Notes under the pieces: model-generated
Database searches by the model: none
What the model saw: only the letters and a program-made list of their open reading frames with translations
What the model was told of the DNA's origin: nothing
Origin: Bradyrhizobium macuxiense
Lineage (GTDB): Bacteria > Pseudomonadota > Alphaproteobacteria > Rhizobiales > Xanthobacteraceae
Reading direction: 5' to 3'
Assembly (NCBI RefSeq): GCF_007993935.1
Contig: NZ_VITY01000011.1
Location: forward strand, 1 to 64,000
Length of the DNA: 64,000 bases
Shown here: piece by piece, positions 18,360 to 28,525 of the stretch
Layout of the letters: every line of letters begins with the position of its first letter
Position numbering within the stretch: position 1 is the first letter of the stretch
Program-made: the position numbers and the translations under genes

Positions 18360-19736
18360 TCACGTTGCCGGTAAGTCAGAAAACAGGTCGCGCAAAGGAA
18401 GCCCTAGGTACGCGGAGACTAGCTTTTGTTGGTCAGGCGATACCTTGTCGTTGCCGGAAAACAGCTTCTGAACATCGTCAACATCCAGCTCCAGCAGACG
18501 CGCCATGCCACCGATATCACGGTTCGTGGCCTTGAGCGCCCCATCCAGATCGACGCGACTGTAGCGCGGGCTGTAGTCGGCGCCGCCGACGCTTCGCAGC
18601 AGGGAGCTGGCGACCCCACGGATCGCGACCATCGAGCGATCGGACATCAATCCCGAAACGACCGCCAGCAACGAGATGAAGTAGGGGTTGAGTGGAGCGT
18701 TGCCGGCAAGCTTTCCTGTGTCGGCAAGCACAGGCACTCCGGCCTTAGCGATAATGAACATGACGATGGCCAAGACTGCGCCGAATGCAAGCCGAAGCGG
18801 GTATTCGCCGAACGAAAGTGAGTCCTGATCGTTGCTGATGAATGCGGCGAGCAAGTTCAGGGCGCTGCCAAGCACTCCCATCGAGATGAGCAGCAGCAAG
18901 ACGACCATATCGTTCGTCCACAGCGCCACGGTGTAGACCGCTCCGCCCCAGACGCTGGAGAGCGAAGACAGTTCAGCGGTGACATTAAGGATGCGCTCGA
19001 CGAGTTCGGGTGCGGTTGTCGAACTGGAGTCTCCAAATAGCTTGGCAGCCGCCTGCTCGCGATCTTGTCGCTGTTCCTGGAGGCTGGCGATCCAGCTTTC
19101 TTTGCCCTTTATCTTGGCTTTATTCGTTTCAACCGTCGCACGAAGTTCTGCGTTCTCGATGTAGCGCTTTTTCGCCTCGGTGAGTTCGCTGCCGAATTGC
19201 TTTTGCAGGTCGTCGCGAGAAAGCAGTAGTTCCAGCTGGGTAAGCAGCTCGGAGACACTCGAGGTGCTTTCTGGCGGCGAGGTCGTGGAAATCGACGTCA
19301 ACTGACCTGAGGCTGTAGTCACTTTTTGCTTCAGAGATCTGATGTCCTCGGCGAGTCGGGTAGCCTCGTTTAGCTGTTCGGCCGCGAGCACCAGATTATT
19401 TTGCTTGTCTTTTGCGAGGTTTATCCTGTCTTGCGCAATGCCTTCGCGCAGTTTTCTGATCGCCTCGGGCCAATTTTTAAAGTCCTCCCGAAACTGATCG
19501 ACGCGCCAGATCGTTAGAGGCGCACCGTTCAAGCTCAATTCAGCGATCCTCGATTGGAATTGGGCTGCCGCAAAAAAGGTCACGGCGCCCGCCGCGGAGA
19601 GGACGACGAGGAGGCTCAATACAAAGCCGCCCAAAACGCGGACGGGTCGGAAGTCGCCGAGATAGCGCTTGACCCAGCTATCCCGCTCGGGCGCGTTCTC
19701 TACTTGTAGCGTCGAAGTATCGGATGCATCGCTCAT
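18360..19736 (-). CDS. Coiled-coil membrane protein next to DUF2235
   Basis: A 458-residue unrecognised protein. It has one membrane helix at about residues 30-52, then a long Glu/Lys/Gln-rich coiled-coil region (about 75-230), three or four hydrophobic helices (about 255-365), and a soluble C-terminal region (about 370-458, motifs DLDGALKATNRDIGGMARLL and LPLRDLFSDL). ATG 19736 has GAGGA nine bases upstream and is preferred over an ATG five codons earlier. The layout, a coiled-coil periplasmic or cytoplasmic sensor flanked by membrane helices, together with the neighbouring hydrolase, suggests a two-gene membrane system. Its function is unknown. Confidence 0.65.
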   Translation of the reverse strand: MSDASDTSTLQVENAPERDSWVKRYLGDFRPVRVLGGFVLSLLVVLSAAGAVTFFAAAQFQSRIAELSLNGAPLTIWRVDQFREDFKNWPEAIRKLREGIAQDRINLAKDKQNNLVLAAEQLNEATRLAEDIRSLKQKVTTASGQLTSISTTSPPESTSSVSELLTQLELLLSRDDLQKQFGSELTEAKKRYIENAELRATVETNKAKIKGKESWIASLQEQRQDREQAAAKLFGDSSSTTAPELVERILNVTAELSSLSSVWGGAVYTVALWTNDMVVLLLLISMGVLGSALNLLAAFISNDQDSLSFGEYPLRLAFGAVLAIVMFIIAKAGVPVLADTGKLAGNAPLNPYFISLLAVVSGLMSDRSMVAIRGVASSLLRSVGGADYSPRYSRVDLDGALKATNRDIGGMARLLELDVDDVQKLFSGNDKVSPDQQKLVSAYLGLPLRDLFSDLPAT

Positions 19737-20715
19737 CGCAATTGTCCTCATCCGTGCGCATTTGGGCGCACATCCCGACGTGCAATTCTAGGCTGCTCTA
19801 ATGAATGTTCAAAACCACCATGCCCGAATGCATCGATCAGGTGCTCGGTGGGCTGTCAAGCGCCAACCTGCATCTTCTTGTTGATAGCCGCCCTCAGGTA
19901 GAACGTTGCCCAGACCTCGTTCCGCCGGCTTCACGCCGACGGCTTCAGGCTCCTTGTTAACCGCCCAAAAAATGCGTCTCTCGCGCTTCGCCAGCGCGAA
20001 GAGCTACACGAACTCTTGCTCGAACCGCTCGACCCCTCGGCGGGCACTGTCCATGATCGAGCGGCGACTGTTTGGGTTAAGCTTATGTTGACGATGACGT
20101 TCGTGTTCGATGCGCGTACTTGGTACGATACGGACAAATCCGCGGGCCACACGCACGCATAACGGGCCAAAAGATTGCAGTTGCGGCTGGAAAGATACGA
20201 CGATGCGACGCCGAAGAGTGGCGCGTATGCGCGAAATCACCTCTGAAGCCGTGATTTGAGAGCCAGCACAGCAATGTCGCGCCAACGCGGACGGCGGGGC
20301 TCTGTCAGACGTCGTGGCGCAGAACGACCGCTCGCACGGCACGCAGCAATGAATGCTCATGATCGACAGTTCTCAGCATTTCGTCCTCATGCAGGACGCG
20401 CCGCTCCGCCGAATTGGATAGATCTCGATCTGCACTTTTGAAAGACGAGCGCACCCATCAATATCTCAAATTGGACTGGCCCTTTACGACTCCCCCGTGA
20501 ACCTAGGAGTTGAGAGCGTTGCCGTCATTTATATCGCGTTCCACTAAGCGAAGCGTGGAGCACGCGTATGTCGACTGATCCATTTGCGTTTCAAATACTT
20601 GGATTTCATCGGGGAGACCCCGTTTCACCCGGTCCGCCAAGAATCTTCGGGGGGTCGAATATCCGCAGTGCGCTCTACATAATTGACCGCACCGCGATCT
20701 GACGTTGGGTGCCGC
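19737..20715. other. Gap of almost 1 kb without a supported gene
   Basis: Only short, low-quality frames. It includes the small imperfect hairpin CGCGCTTCGCCAGCGCG near 19982-19998. The promoter for 19736 is expected at the left end. Confidence 0.4.
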
Positions 20716-21114
20716 TCAGTCCTCGTTGGCGGCGATCGATTCCATCAGCGACACCAGCTGACGCTGGACGGCCTGATCCTTGATCTTGCTGTAGGCGCGC
20801 AGGAGCCGCAGGCTGAAGGCGCTGTCGAGGAACAGGAGGCTCTCGACCTCGCGGGCCTTGTTGTCACCGTCGTAGAAGAAGGTGACCGGCACGTCGAGCG
20901 CGGTAGCGACCTGCTGAAGACGAGCAGCGCCGACGCGGTTGACGCCCTTCTCGTACTTCTGGACCTGCTGGAAGCTGACGCCTAGCTTGTCTGCCAATTC
21001 GGACTGCGAAACCTTCTGCTCCACACGCCGCAGGCGAATTCGCTTACCCAACTCAATGTCCGGTTTGCCGGCGCTGCGCGGCTTCAACTTCCTTGCTGCT
21101 GCTGATCTGTTCAT
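20716..21114 (-). CDS. XRE-family DNA-binding regulator
   Basis: A 132-residue regulator. A Cro/C1-type helix-turn-helix lies at about residues 22-77 (LGKRIRLRRVEQKVSQSELA, then DKLGVSFQQVQKYEKGVNRV, then LQQVATALDVPVTFFYDG). A C-terminal helical part (LRAYSKIKDQAVQRQLVSLM) is typical of the alpha-proteobacterial versions that occur in many copies per genome. The target is unknown and no toxin partner is adjacent. Confidence 0.88.
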   Translation of the reverse strand: MNRSAAARKLKPRSAGKPDIELGKRIRLRRVEQKVSQSELADKLGVSFQQVQKYEKGVNRVGAARLQQVATALDVPVTFFYDGDNKAREVESLLFLDSAFSLRLLRAYSKIKDQAVQRQLVSLMESIAANED

Positions 21115-21843
21115 TCTGCTGACCCGTCTTTCAAATCGAGAATCCCTGGTCTTCTAGGTCAGGGGCTCCGTCCATGATGTACCGCGCTAAATCCGCCTGG
21201 ATCGTCAGTTGGTCGTAAGAACCACGGCAATCCAAGAAGATCACGGGATGGTAGTCCAGACGCATTCGCGCGCTGGTAAGGAGCTGCTGCCGACTACCTA
21301 AAGTCGATCGCGCCAAGGATGCCTCCCGACACTTTCGCCCTCTACAATTGGCAGAGTATTGCCATACTACAACTATCGCGAGTTAATCGTCACCACTGAT
21401 TTGGATGTGGCAGCCTCGGTCCCGTATTCCTGCGGGAGCGTCCAACGTATGCTCGTTCCGCGGATGACGGTTAGCGCTTGGGCTTTGGAGAACAGTCTGC
21501 AGAACAGCTCGTCGACACAGACACCGATGACGCAAGAATAACTGGCTGTTCGGCCGCCGGCTCTGGCACCCGACAGGTTACTGGCTCGCGTTCAGTTCGG
21601 TCGGCCCAACGGTGAAGGGGAGCCCCTAGCGGGTGCCCTACCAGCGATCAAGGTTCTATCACTCTCGATAATCATCGGCGGCGCCGGGCGCAAGAATTAT
21701 GGTCCAGCCCGGCCAAGATCGAAGCGTGCGTCGGTGCACAAGATCGCGTATGAACGCATCCTTGATTTGCCAGATCAGGACAAGTTTGGACTAACGAACT
21801 CGCGATCGGTCAGCCGTGGTCGCGAAGCAACGACGGATTTAGC
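21115..21843. other. Gap without a supported gene
   Basis: A few 60-residue frames, none with a ribosome site or known family. The right end is the leader of the Mfd-like gene, where the frame is open back to a stop at about 21765 but has no ATG. Confidence 0.4.
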
Positions 21844-24800
21844 GTGGGACATTCCAAGAAGGCGCGCGCCACTAGCCGCGCGACAAAGAAGGGCAAGCGG
21901 GCATCGCGTATCGAAGTCTCCTCGTCGTCGCCGCTCGGCATGCTGGCTCTCCACCTTCTTGCGCAATTGAGAAAGTCCGGACGCGACGGTGTCGTCTTTC
22001 TTGCCGAAAACGAGAACAGGGCAGAGCGGCTGGGGAGCATCGTTCATTCGCTCGATCCTTCCTGCGACGTACTGGTGTTCCCGAGACTGAATACGTTACC
22101 GTTTGATCAATTGGAGCCGTCCCAAGAGATCGCAGGCAGGCGCAGCTCGGTCTTGCGACGTCTTGCCAAGGCGAGAGGGCCTGTCCTGCTGGTGTCGACG
22201 GCGGAGGCCGTGATGGCGCGACTGCCGACGCCATCGGTTTGGCCGCGCCTCAGCTTGAGCCTGAAGGTCGGAGCAACTTATTGCGAGCGAGATCTTAAAG
22301 AACGCCTCGATGCTCTCGGATACGCTGTCGATGAAGAGGCGGAGTATCCAGGTGGCGTTCTGTTCCATGGAAAGACGTTCGAGGTGTTTCCGGCAGGCGC
22401 GCTAGGTCCTTTCCGGATAGAGCATTCCAACGGCGCAATCCGCAAAATCGCAGCGGTCGACCCGGTCGAACACGAGATCTTATATGAGACCAAGGAGCTT
22501 CTCATCGATCCCATGTCGGAGCGGCTCGCGTTCATCGGCAAGCGCGCCCGACGGGCGACGATGCTGGACTATTGTGGTCGAGCCAAATGGATCGCGGATG
22601 CAGGCGTATCGGTGCACGCCGATGGCTGGCTGAGTACGATCGAGGAGTCCGCTGGCCGTAAGGAAGCCGCCCGCGAATATCTCGGGCGAAGCGATTGGAA
22701 GGGGCTGGCGAAACGCTTCAGCGTGCTGCCTGAAAGAACGCCGTTCAAGCCCACGCCGGATTTTTCGAAGCTGCCGTCGTCGCGGAAGGCTCTGCGGGCA
22801 TTTGTCGCCGATACGCGGAGCGCCGGATCGCGGCTGATTTTCGTCGCGGCGCTGGAGGATGACCTGCGCGCGATGGAGCGGATCGGCGGGGTAAAGGCGG
22901 AGCGCTTTGCGGATTGGAGCGAGGCCGCGGCGGGACGGAAAGGTGAAGGGGCGCTTCTGGCTGATTTCGACATAGGTTTTGTCGGAGCGGGCCGAAAGCC
23001 TCTTGTCGTGGTGACGGCGACCGACGTCCTCGGCAGTCGGGCTCATCATCCGCAGCCCATGGCCCGAGCCTGGAGTACGGCTTTCGATCACCCGGATGTG
23101 CCGGAGCAGGGCACGGTGGTCGTTCATCTACAACGAGGACTTGCCTTGCTCGACGGCTTGCAGGCGGTGGGAACGGGAGGCGGGCCATCGCACGAAATGG
23201 TCAAACTCGTGTTCGCGGCAGACGATGCGGTCTTCGTTCCGCCCGCAGACCTGGCTCTGATCTGGCCGTACGCGGCGGAACTCGGCAAACTGACGCTAGA
23301 CAGGGCGGATGGAAGCACATGGTGGGCTCGACGTACCGAGGCTGAGAATGAGATTCAGCTCGCCGCGAGAGAACTCGCCAAACACATCAGGCATCGGCGC
23401 CGCCGGCGCGCCCCCAAACTCGTGCCCCCGGGCCCAGCCTACGAGCAGTTTGTCGCGCGCTTTCCATATTTCACGACAATTGACCAGGCAAAGGCCATTC
23501 GGGACGTCCTGGATGACCTTGCGTCCGGTCATCCCATGGACCGGGTCGTCTGCGGCGACGTCGGATTTGGCAAGACCGAGGTGGCGCTGCGGGCGGCGGC
23601 GGCCGCGGCGCTGGCGCGCAAGCAGGTGGCGATCGTGGTGCCGACCACCGTCCTGGCCCGGCAGCATATCGCGACCTTCCGCAAACGCTTCGGTCCATTT
23701 GATATCGACGTCGGAGGATTGTCGCGCGCCACGTCGGCATCGGAGGCGCGAGATACGAAGGAGCGGCTGAGAGCCGGACAGCTGAAGGTCGTGATCGGCA
23801 CGCTAGCGCTCGCTGCGAAGGATGTGAGGTTCGCCCGTCTCGGTCTCGTGATCATTGACGAGGAGCAGCATTTCGGGGCGGCAGAGAAGGCCAGGCTTTC
23901 AGAGCTGTCGAAAGGTGCACATACGCTTCTGATGAGCGCCACGCCGATCCCGAGGACGCTTGCGGCGGGTCTGGCGGGCTTCAGGGATCTCAGCGTCATT
24001 GCCTCCCCGCCCGCGCACCGGCTGCCGGTAGCGACCAGGATAGCTCCGCTCTCGGATGCGGCCATTACTGCAGCGTTGTTGCGCGAGCGCAGCCGTCACG
24101 GCCAGAGCTTCCTGATCTGTCCGCGCATTCAGGATCTCGGTCCGATGTTGGCACGTGTAGAGGCAGTGGCTCCGGATCTGCGCATCGTCTGCCTCCATGG
24201 CAAGCTGCCGGCCGACGAGATCGATGACCGGATGATGAGTTTCGTCGAGGGCGAGGCGGACGTTCTCCTGGCAACAAATATCGTGGAGAGCGGTCTCGAT
24301 ATTCCACGCGCGAATACCATCGTGGTCTGCTGGCCCGAACGGTTCGGCCTTGCACAGCTTCACCAGCTCCGGGGACGCGTGGGGCGAGGTGGAACGCGCG
24401 CGTTCGCCTATTTGTTGACCGAGGTCGGCGCGGAACAATCCCGGAAGCGTTTGGCAGTCTTGGAGGAGTTCACCAGACCAGGCGCCGGCTTTGCCATCAG
24501 TGAGCGCGATCTCGACCTCAGAGGTGCCGGCGACCTGTTTTCGGAGCGCCAGTCGGGCCATGTCCAGGTGCTCGGACCGGTGCTCTATAGTCACCTTCTG
24601 AAGATCGCCTCGGAGAAAGCTGATAACGGCGCCGCCGATCTTTGGGTGCCCGATCTGAACCTGCCGCTCGAGGAGACGTTGCCCAGGAGCTATGTGCAAT
24701 CGGAGGCGATGCGCCTCGAAGTCTATGGCCGGCTCGCGAGGTGCCGGAGCGAAGATGACCTCGACGATCTGGAGGACCAGACCGCCCGTCGTTTCGGCAG

Positions 24801-25044
24801 GCTGCCGCCGCCGGCCCTAGCGTTCTTTGCCGCAGCAAGGCTGAGGATGGAATGCAAGCGAAGGGGCATCATCAGGCTTAACGTCGGCCCGGAGGCCATC
24901 GCGGCGAGTTTCCTCCCCGGGCGACTGCGGAAATCGAAGGCACGGGCGCTGCAACGCGATGGCGACCGCGTCGTCTGCGTGTGCAGGACGCATGAGGATC
25001 CGTTTGATCGGGTCGAGGAGTTCCTTGATCTCCTGGACGAGTGA
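21844..25044 (+). CDS. Mfd-like DNA translocase (transcription-repair coupling factor paralogue)
   Basis: A 1066-residue relative of Mfd. In order it has UvrB-like N-terminal domains (about 25-400), a divergent RNA-polymerase-interaction region (about 420-480, VPEQGTVVVHLQRG and FVPPADLALIWPY), and a RecG-type helicase core with Walker A GDVGFGKTEVALRAA, DEEQHFG (DEEH in most Mfd), MSATPIPRTLAAG, VVESGLDIPRANT-like motif VI region and QLRGRVGRGGTRAFAYLL. A TRCF C-terminal domain follows (about 960-1066). Normal Mfd is about 1150-1170 residues, so this is a shortened, diverged second copy. The GTG start at 21844 is the first available. The chromosome presumably carries a standard mfd as well. 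Confidence 0.85.
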   Translation: MGHSKKARATSRATKKGKRASRIEVSSSSPLGMLALHLLAQLRKSGRDGVVFLAENENRAERLGSIVHSLDPSCDVLVFPRLNTLPFDQLEPSQEIAGRRSSVLRRLAKARGPVLLVSTAEAVMARLPTPSVWPRLSLSLKVGATYCERDLKERLDALGYAVDEEAEYPGGVLFHGKTFEVFPAGALGPFRIEHSNGAIRKIAAVDPVEHEILYETKELLIDPMSERLAFIGKRARRATMLDYCGRAKWIADAGVSVHADGWLSTIEESAGRKEAAREYLGRSDWKGLAKRFSVLPERTPFKPTPDFSKLPSSRKALRAFVADTRSAGSRLIFVAALEDDLRAMERIGGVKAERFADWSEAAAGRKGEGALLADFDIGFVGAGRKPLVVVTATDVLGSRAHHPQPMARAWSTAFDHPDVPEQGTVVVHLQRGLALLDGLQAVGTGGGPSHEMVKLVFAADDAVFVPPADLALIWPYAAELGKLTLDRADGSTWWARRTEAENEIQLAARELAKHIRHRRRRRAPKLVPPGPAYEQFVARFPYFTTIDQAKAIRDVLDDLASGHPMDRVVCGDVGFGKTEVALRAAAAAALARKQVAIVVPTTVLARQHIATFRKRFGPFDIDVGGLSRATSASEARDTKERLRAGQLKVVIGTLALAAKDVRFARLGLVIIDEEQHFGAAEKARLSELSKGAHTLLMSATPIPRTLAAGLAGFRDLSVIASPPAHRLPVATRIAPLSDAAITAALLRERSRHGQSFLICPRIQDLGPMLARVEAVAPDLRIVCLHGKLPADEIDDRMMSFVEGEADVLLATNIVESGLDIPRANTIVVCWPERFGLAQLHQLRGRVGRGGTRAFAYLLTEVGAEQSRKRLAVLEEFTRPGAGFAISERDLDLRGAGDLFSERQSGHVQVLGPVLYSHLLKIASEKADNGAADLWVPDLNLPLEETLPRSYVQSEAMRLEVYGRLARCRSEDDLDDLEDQTARRFGRLPPPALAFFAAARLRMECKRRGIIRLNVGPEAIAASFLPGRLRKSKARALQRDGDRVVCVCRTHEDPFDRVEEFLDLLDE

Positions 25045-25235
25045 ATCGCATGTTCGCTCTCAAGGTGAAAAAACATAGCATTGCCCGCTGCGGAGTGATC
25101 TCGATGAATGGGTCACCGCCTCGATGTCGTCGGAATCCGCACCGTAGGCAGTTACCGCCAGTGCGCACGCGCTTTCGCCCACATTTGCGATGAAACTGGT
25201 CCAATCACCATTGCGACCTGGAATTCCTCGCACTC

Positions 25236-25266
25236 GTCAGCTTTTCGAAATGTGCCTCCTCAGCAA
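25236..25266 (+). promoter_or_regulatory. tts-box-like sequence (partly degraded)
   Basis: GTCAGCTTTTCGAAATGTGC keeps the first half of the TtsI-binding consensus, but the AGCT of the second half has become ATGT. It is directly homologous, with about 130 bases of upstream sequence, to the tts box at 35881. It runs straight into a truncated effector gene. Confidence 0.65.
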
Positions 25267-25654
25267 CGGCGGCGGGGCGGGACAACAGCCCGACAGCCCG
25301 CAAGCCACCTTTGAGCAGCAGATCGAGCAACCCAATTCATCCGATGAGGGTTCCGTACGCTCGAATTCGCCTGATGAGGCTTCTGCGGCGTGGACTGGAC
25401 AGATCCGGCGCGCCGAACTCGGCGGTTCGATGCGGTTGCAGAGACAATTCGTTCAGCAGCTTACGCCACAGCATAGATACGCCCCGCGGGCGCCGCGGAG
25501 TTCTATGCACCTGCCGTCGCCGTCCGATTTGCAGGACGGTCTTTTCAGCAGCGCGCGCTACGCCTTATCAGAGGTGAAGCCGGTGATCGAGCCAGCAACG
25601 GCAAAGAACGTGCTTCTGTTCGAAAGTTTACACGTTTCATGTCCGCAAACCTGA
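25250..25654 (+). pseudogene. Truncated type III effector paralogue
   Basis: The translation follows the N-terminal part of the effector at 36015-38180: GQQPDSPQATFEQQIEQ against GQQPHGRQSSFEQQIER, TGQIRRAELGGSMRL against TGQIRHAELSGSMRL, and DLQDGLFSSARYALSE against NLQEDRFSSARYTLPE. A stop comes after about 135 residues where the paralogue runs on for 600 more. Compared with the paralogue, about 166 bases between the tts box and the repeat of the coding sequence are missing, so the true start codon and the secretion signal are gone. It is almost certainly not functional. Confidence 0.75.
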
Positions 25655-25821
25655 CAAGCTGGCAGGTGCACGACGCTGAAGAGTGAGCGTGCCGCTGCAT
25701 CGGATGGCCCGGATCATGCAGGATACCTGTTCATCTGACTTGCAAGGGAAGGAAAGCACGACGTCGTGGAGCGACTGGGGTCTCGTTACCCACACTCTAT
25801 GCTGTCCGAGAGAGATGCACC

Positions 25822-26424
25822 ATGCAATCCATATCTAGAGAGAACGAGCCGATCAAGATCGTCACGCCCGAGGATCGCTTGAGGGTTAGCGCCATTCTGA
25901 CGACCGCCTTCACGATGTGCCCCTTGTCGAGGTGGCTCTATCCCGAGCCGGTGAGGTACTTGCGTCATTTCGGCGGATTCATCGACCATTATGCCGGCGA
26001 TCCATATACGGATGGAAGTGGTGCGTACTTGGACAACGGCGACAAGGGCGCGCTGTTGTGGTTGAGCGACAAAGTACACCGAGACGACGCGCGCTTCATG
26101 GAATTCGTGCTGGGTAGCGTTCCAGAGCGCAGACGAGCGGAAGCGGAAAGGGTATTCGAAGAATTCGGCAAATTTCACCCTCAGAAGCCGCATTGGTATT
26201 TCACCATGCTCGGCGTCGATCCCTTGCTCCAGCGGTCTGGATTGGGAGGGTTACTCTATCGACACGGCCTTGCGCTCTTGGACAAGGCGAAAGGACTGGC
26301 ATTCACGGAAGCCACGAGCTCGGACTCGGCACGACTGTACGAGCGTTTGGGGTGGAAAATCGTGGGCGAGGTTCAGGTCGGCAGTTCGCCACCGTGTTTT
26401 CCGATGCTTCGCCAACCTCGCTAA
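25822..26424 (+). CDS. GNAT-family N-acetyltransferase
   Basis: A 200-residue acetyltransferase. The acetyl-CoA-binding motif A is YFTMLGVDPLLQRSGLGGLL (QxxGxG), followed by ALLDKAKGLAFTEATSSDSA and LYERLGWKIVGEVQV, a typical motif B. It would transfer an acetyl group to an amine; the substrate is unknown. It is 96 bases upstream of the decarboxylase gene on the same strand, so the two may act together, for example on an amine made by the decarboxylase. Confidence 0.8.
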   Translation: MQSISRENEPIKIVTPEDRLRVSAILTTAFTMCPLSRWLYPEPVRYLRHFGGFIDHYAGDPYTDGSGAYLDNGDKGALLWLSDKVHRDDARFMEFVLGSVPERRRAEAERVFEEFGKFHPQKPHWYFTMLGVDPLLQRSGLGGLLYRHGLALLDKAKGLAFTEATSSDSARLYERLGWKIVGEVQVGSSPPCFPMLRQPR

Positions 26425-26519
26425 GTGCAGCAACGGCGAGCTGCCTCAGCAAGCTTTGCCCCTTCGTGAACTTGAATTGCCAGGGCCCGAGACTGAAGGG
26501 CAATTAGGAGGCGCTCATC

Positions 26520-27635
26520 ATGCTGCAACTTAAGGACCTCAAGCGGCTCGATGAGCTATTCCAGACCATGGAGAAGGCAAACGACAGTTTTCTCGGCTAT
26601 CCGTTTGCGAAGGGGTTCGACTATGAACCGCTATGGCGCTTCCTGAAGTTTACCGGCAACAACGCCGGCGACCCGTTCGATTCGGGAAGCTATCGGGTCA
26701 ATTCCCACGGCTTCGAATGCGAAGTTGTCGAATTTTTTGCCCAGCTTTTTCGCGCACCTTCGGACGACTGGTGGGGATATATCACCAACGGGGGAACCGA
26801 AGGGAATATCTATGGGCTGTATCTCGGCCGCGAACTCTATCCGGATGCTGTCATCTACTTCTCGCGAGAGGCGCACTACAGTGTGAATAAAGCAGTTCGT
26901 ATGCTCCGCCTGGAGCATTGTGTGGTGAGTTCGCAGCCGAGTGGAGAAATTAGCTATGAGGATCTAGCGCAGCAGGCGGCCCGTGGCCGACACCGCCCGG
27001 CCGTTGTAGTCGCGAACATAGGCACCACGATGAAGGAGGCCAAAGATGATGCGGCCAAAATTCGCGCCGTGCTTCACGATGTTGGAATCAGCGACGTCTA
27101 CCTCCATTGCGACGCAGCATTGTGCGGACCGTACGCGCCGTTCTTGGATCCGAAGCCGGCGTTTGATTTCGCTGATGGAGCCGACTTCATCACGCTCAGC
27201 GGACACAAATTTCTCGGCGCTCCGATGCCTTGCGGCGTCGTTCTCTCTCGTAAGCACAACGTCCAGCGTGTGGTGCGTACGATCGATTACATCGACAGCT
27301 TGGACGCGACGTTAACCGGATCGCGTAATGCCTACACGCCGATTATTCTGTGGTATGTGACCCGCAGCCTAGGTGTCCAGGGAATCAAACGGACGTTTCT
27401 TGAATGCGAGCGGTTGGCTAGTTACGCTGCCGATGAGTTCAATGCACGCGGTATCGACGCGTGGCGCAATCCCCATGCGCTGACCATCGTGTTCCCGCCT
27501 GTTCGAGAAGAGACGAAGAGCGAGTGGCAACTTGCCACCAGCGACGTCAGCCACCTGATCGTCATGCCCGGCGTAACAAAGAGCCGAATCGATGAGCTCA
27601 TCGAAGCAATGACGAACCGAAAAGTGCAAATGTAG
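26520..27635 (+). CDS. hdc: PLP-dependent histidine decarboxylase-like enzyme
   Basis: A 371-residue group II (PLP) amino-acid decarboxylase. It shows TNGGTEGN at 89-96 (phosphate binding), a cofactor-stacking His in SREAHYSVNKA (His119), Asp198 in VYLHCDAALCG and the Schiff-base Lys230 in SGHKFLGAP. The length and the SGHKFLG motif fit PLP-type histidine decarboxylases of Gram-negative bacteria, which turn histidine into histamine and also serve in siderophore synthesis. The ribosome site TTAGGAGG is good. The substrate cannot be proven from sequence; a related amino acid is possible. Confidence 0.82.
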   Translation: MLQLKDLKRLDELFQTMEKANDSFLGYPFAKGFDYEPLWRFLKFTGNNAGDPFDSGSYRVNSHGFECEVVEFFAQLFRAPSDDWWGYITNGGTEGNIYGLYLGRELYPDAVIYFSREAHYSVNKAVRMLRLEHCVVSSQPSGEISYEDLAQQAARGRHRPAVVVANIGTTMKEAKDDAAKIRAVLHDVGISDVYLHCDAALCGPYAPFLDPKPAFDFADGADFITLSGHKFLGAPMPCGVVLSRKHNVQRVVRTIDYIDSLDATLTGSRNAYTPIILWYVTRSLGVQGIKRTFLECERLASYAADEFNARGIDAWRNPHALTIVFPPVREETKSEWQLATSDVSHLIVMPGVTKSRIDELIEAMTNRKVQM

Positions 27636-28525
27636 AGAGGCATGTCGAAGCTCCGCAGCAACAGAGTTAAGGAACCTTCTCCACTGATCTCGCGGAATGG
27701 CCGACATAGGCCAGACTGCTTGACGCCTATCATTCCAAGCCCGCAGAAATACATTTGAACGAAAGCGTCACCTTTCGGATGCTGGACATGGTCGACACGC
27801 AGTTCCTGGCCAGCCTTGAGATGTAGTTAATGGCGCTCGTCGCCAATCAAGTCGCCTCTGGCGTCGCTTCATCAGCGACCCTACATTGCCGTTGCGTTTC
27901 TAGATCCGGCAGATCGACGGACGACGGACTTTAAGAATTCCAGCATGTCTATTCTCGCGAGGCTGGCTTGAAGTGGAGCATGGAGACCCAGTCGGTGGCA
28001 CTTGTACGCCGCAGTGGATTGGCGAACGCTTGCTTCGAAGCAGCCGGCCTCACCCCGTTGATGGAAAGGTTATATGCGTACGTCCACATAGCAACTATCA
28101 GATTAGGTGGCCCACCAAAACTAGCGGTCCCAGACATCCTGAACCGCCCCGGGATTCGGTTCGAGGTGAAGTCGCACCCTCGAGCTATAATTTAAGGTCG
28201 ACTGCCTGTTCTGCGGCTGCCGGCTTTTATCGCTGTTGCATCGGGTCGCGTTCGCCGAGCACGAAATCGATCGTGCGGAAGATCGATGCGACATCGGTGA
28301 TCTCAATGTCGTCGCTAGCTTCTGTCTGCCTTGACTACCGACATCAACGGGAACTCGCGCGCGAACTCTGTGCTGCGCTTGCACAGCGTTTGGGCACGGC
28401 TGCGACGTCGGCGCTTGCCGAAGCATAGTGGCGATCGACACTCGAGGCATGCCAGCGAACCTGTTGGACCGAAGGTTCGCGGCCGAGCGTCTCTACCAGA
28501 AGGGGATCGCCGATCTCACCGATCT
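27636..28525. other. Gap with possible remnants
   Basis: No intact gene. Short frames with some protein character are RELARELCAALAQRLG near 28343-28400 and a stretch DTRGMPANLLDRRFAAERLY at about 28435-28507 (+), possibly pieces of one decayed gene. The family is not recognised. Confidence 0.35.
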
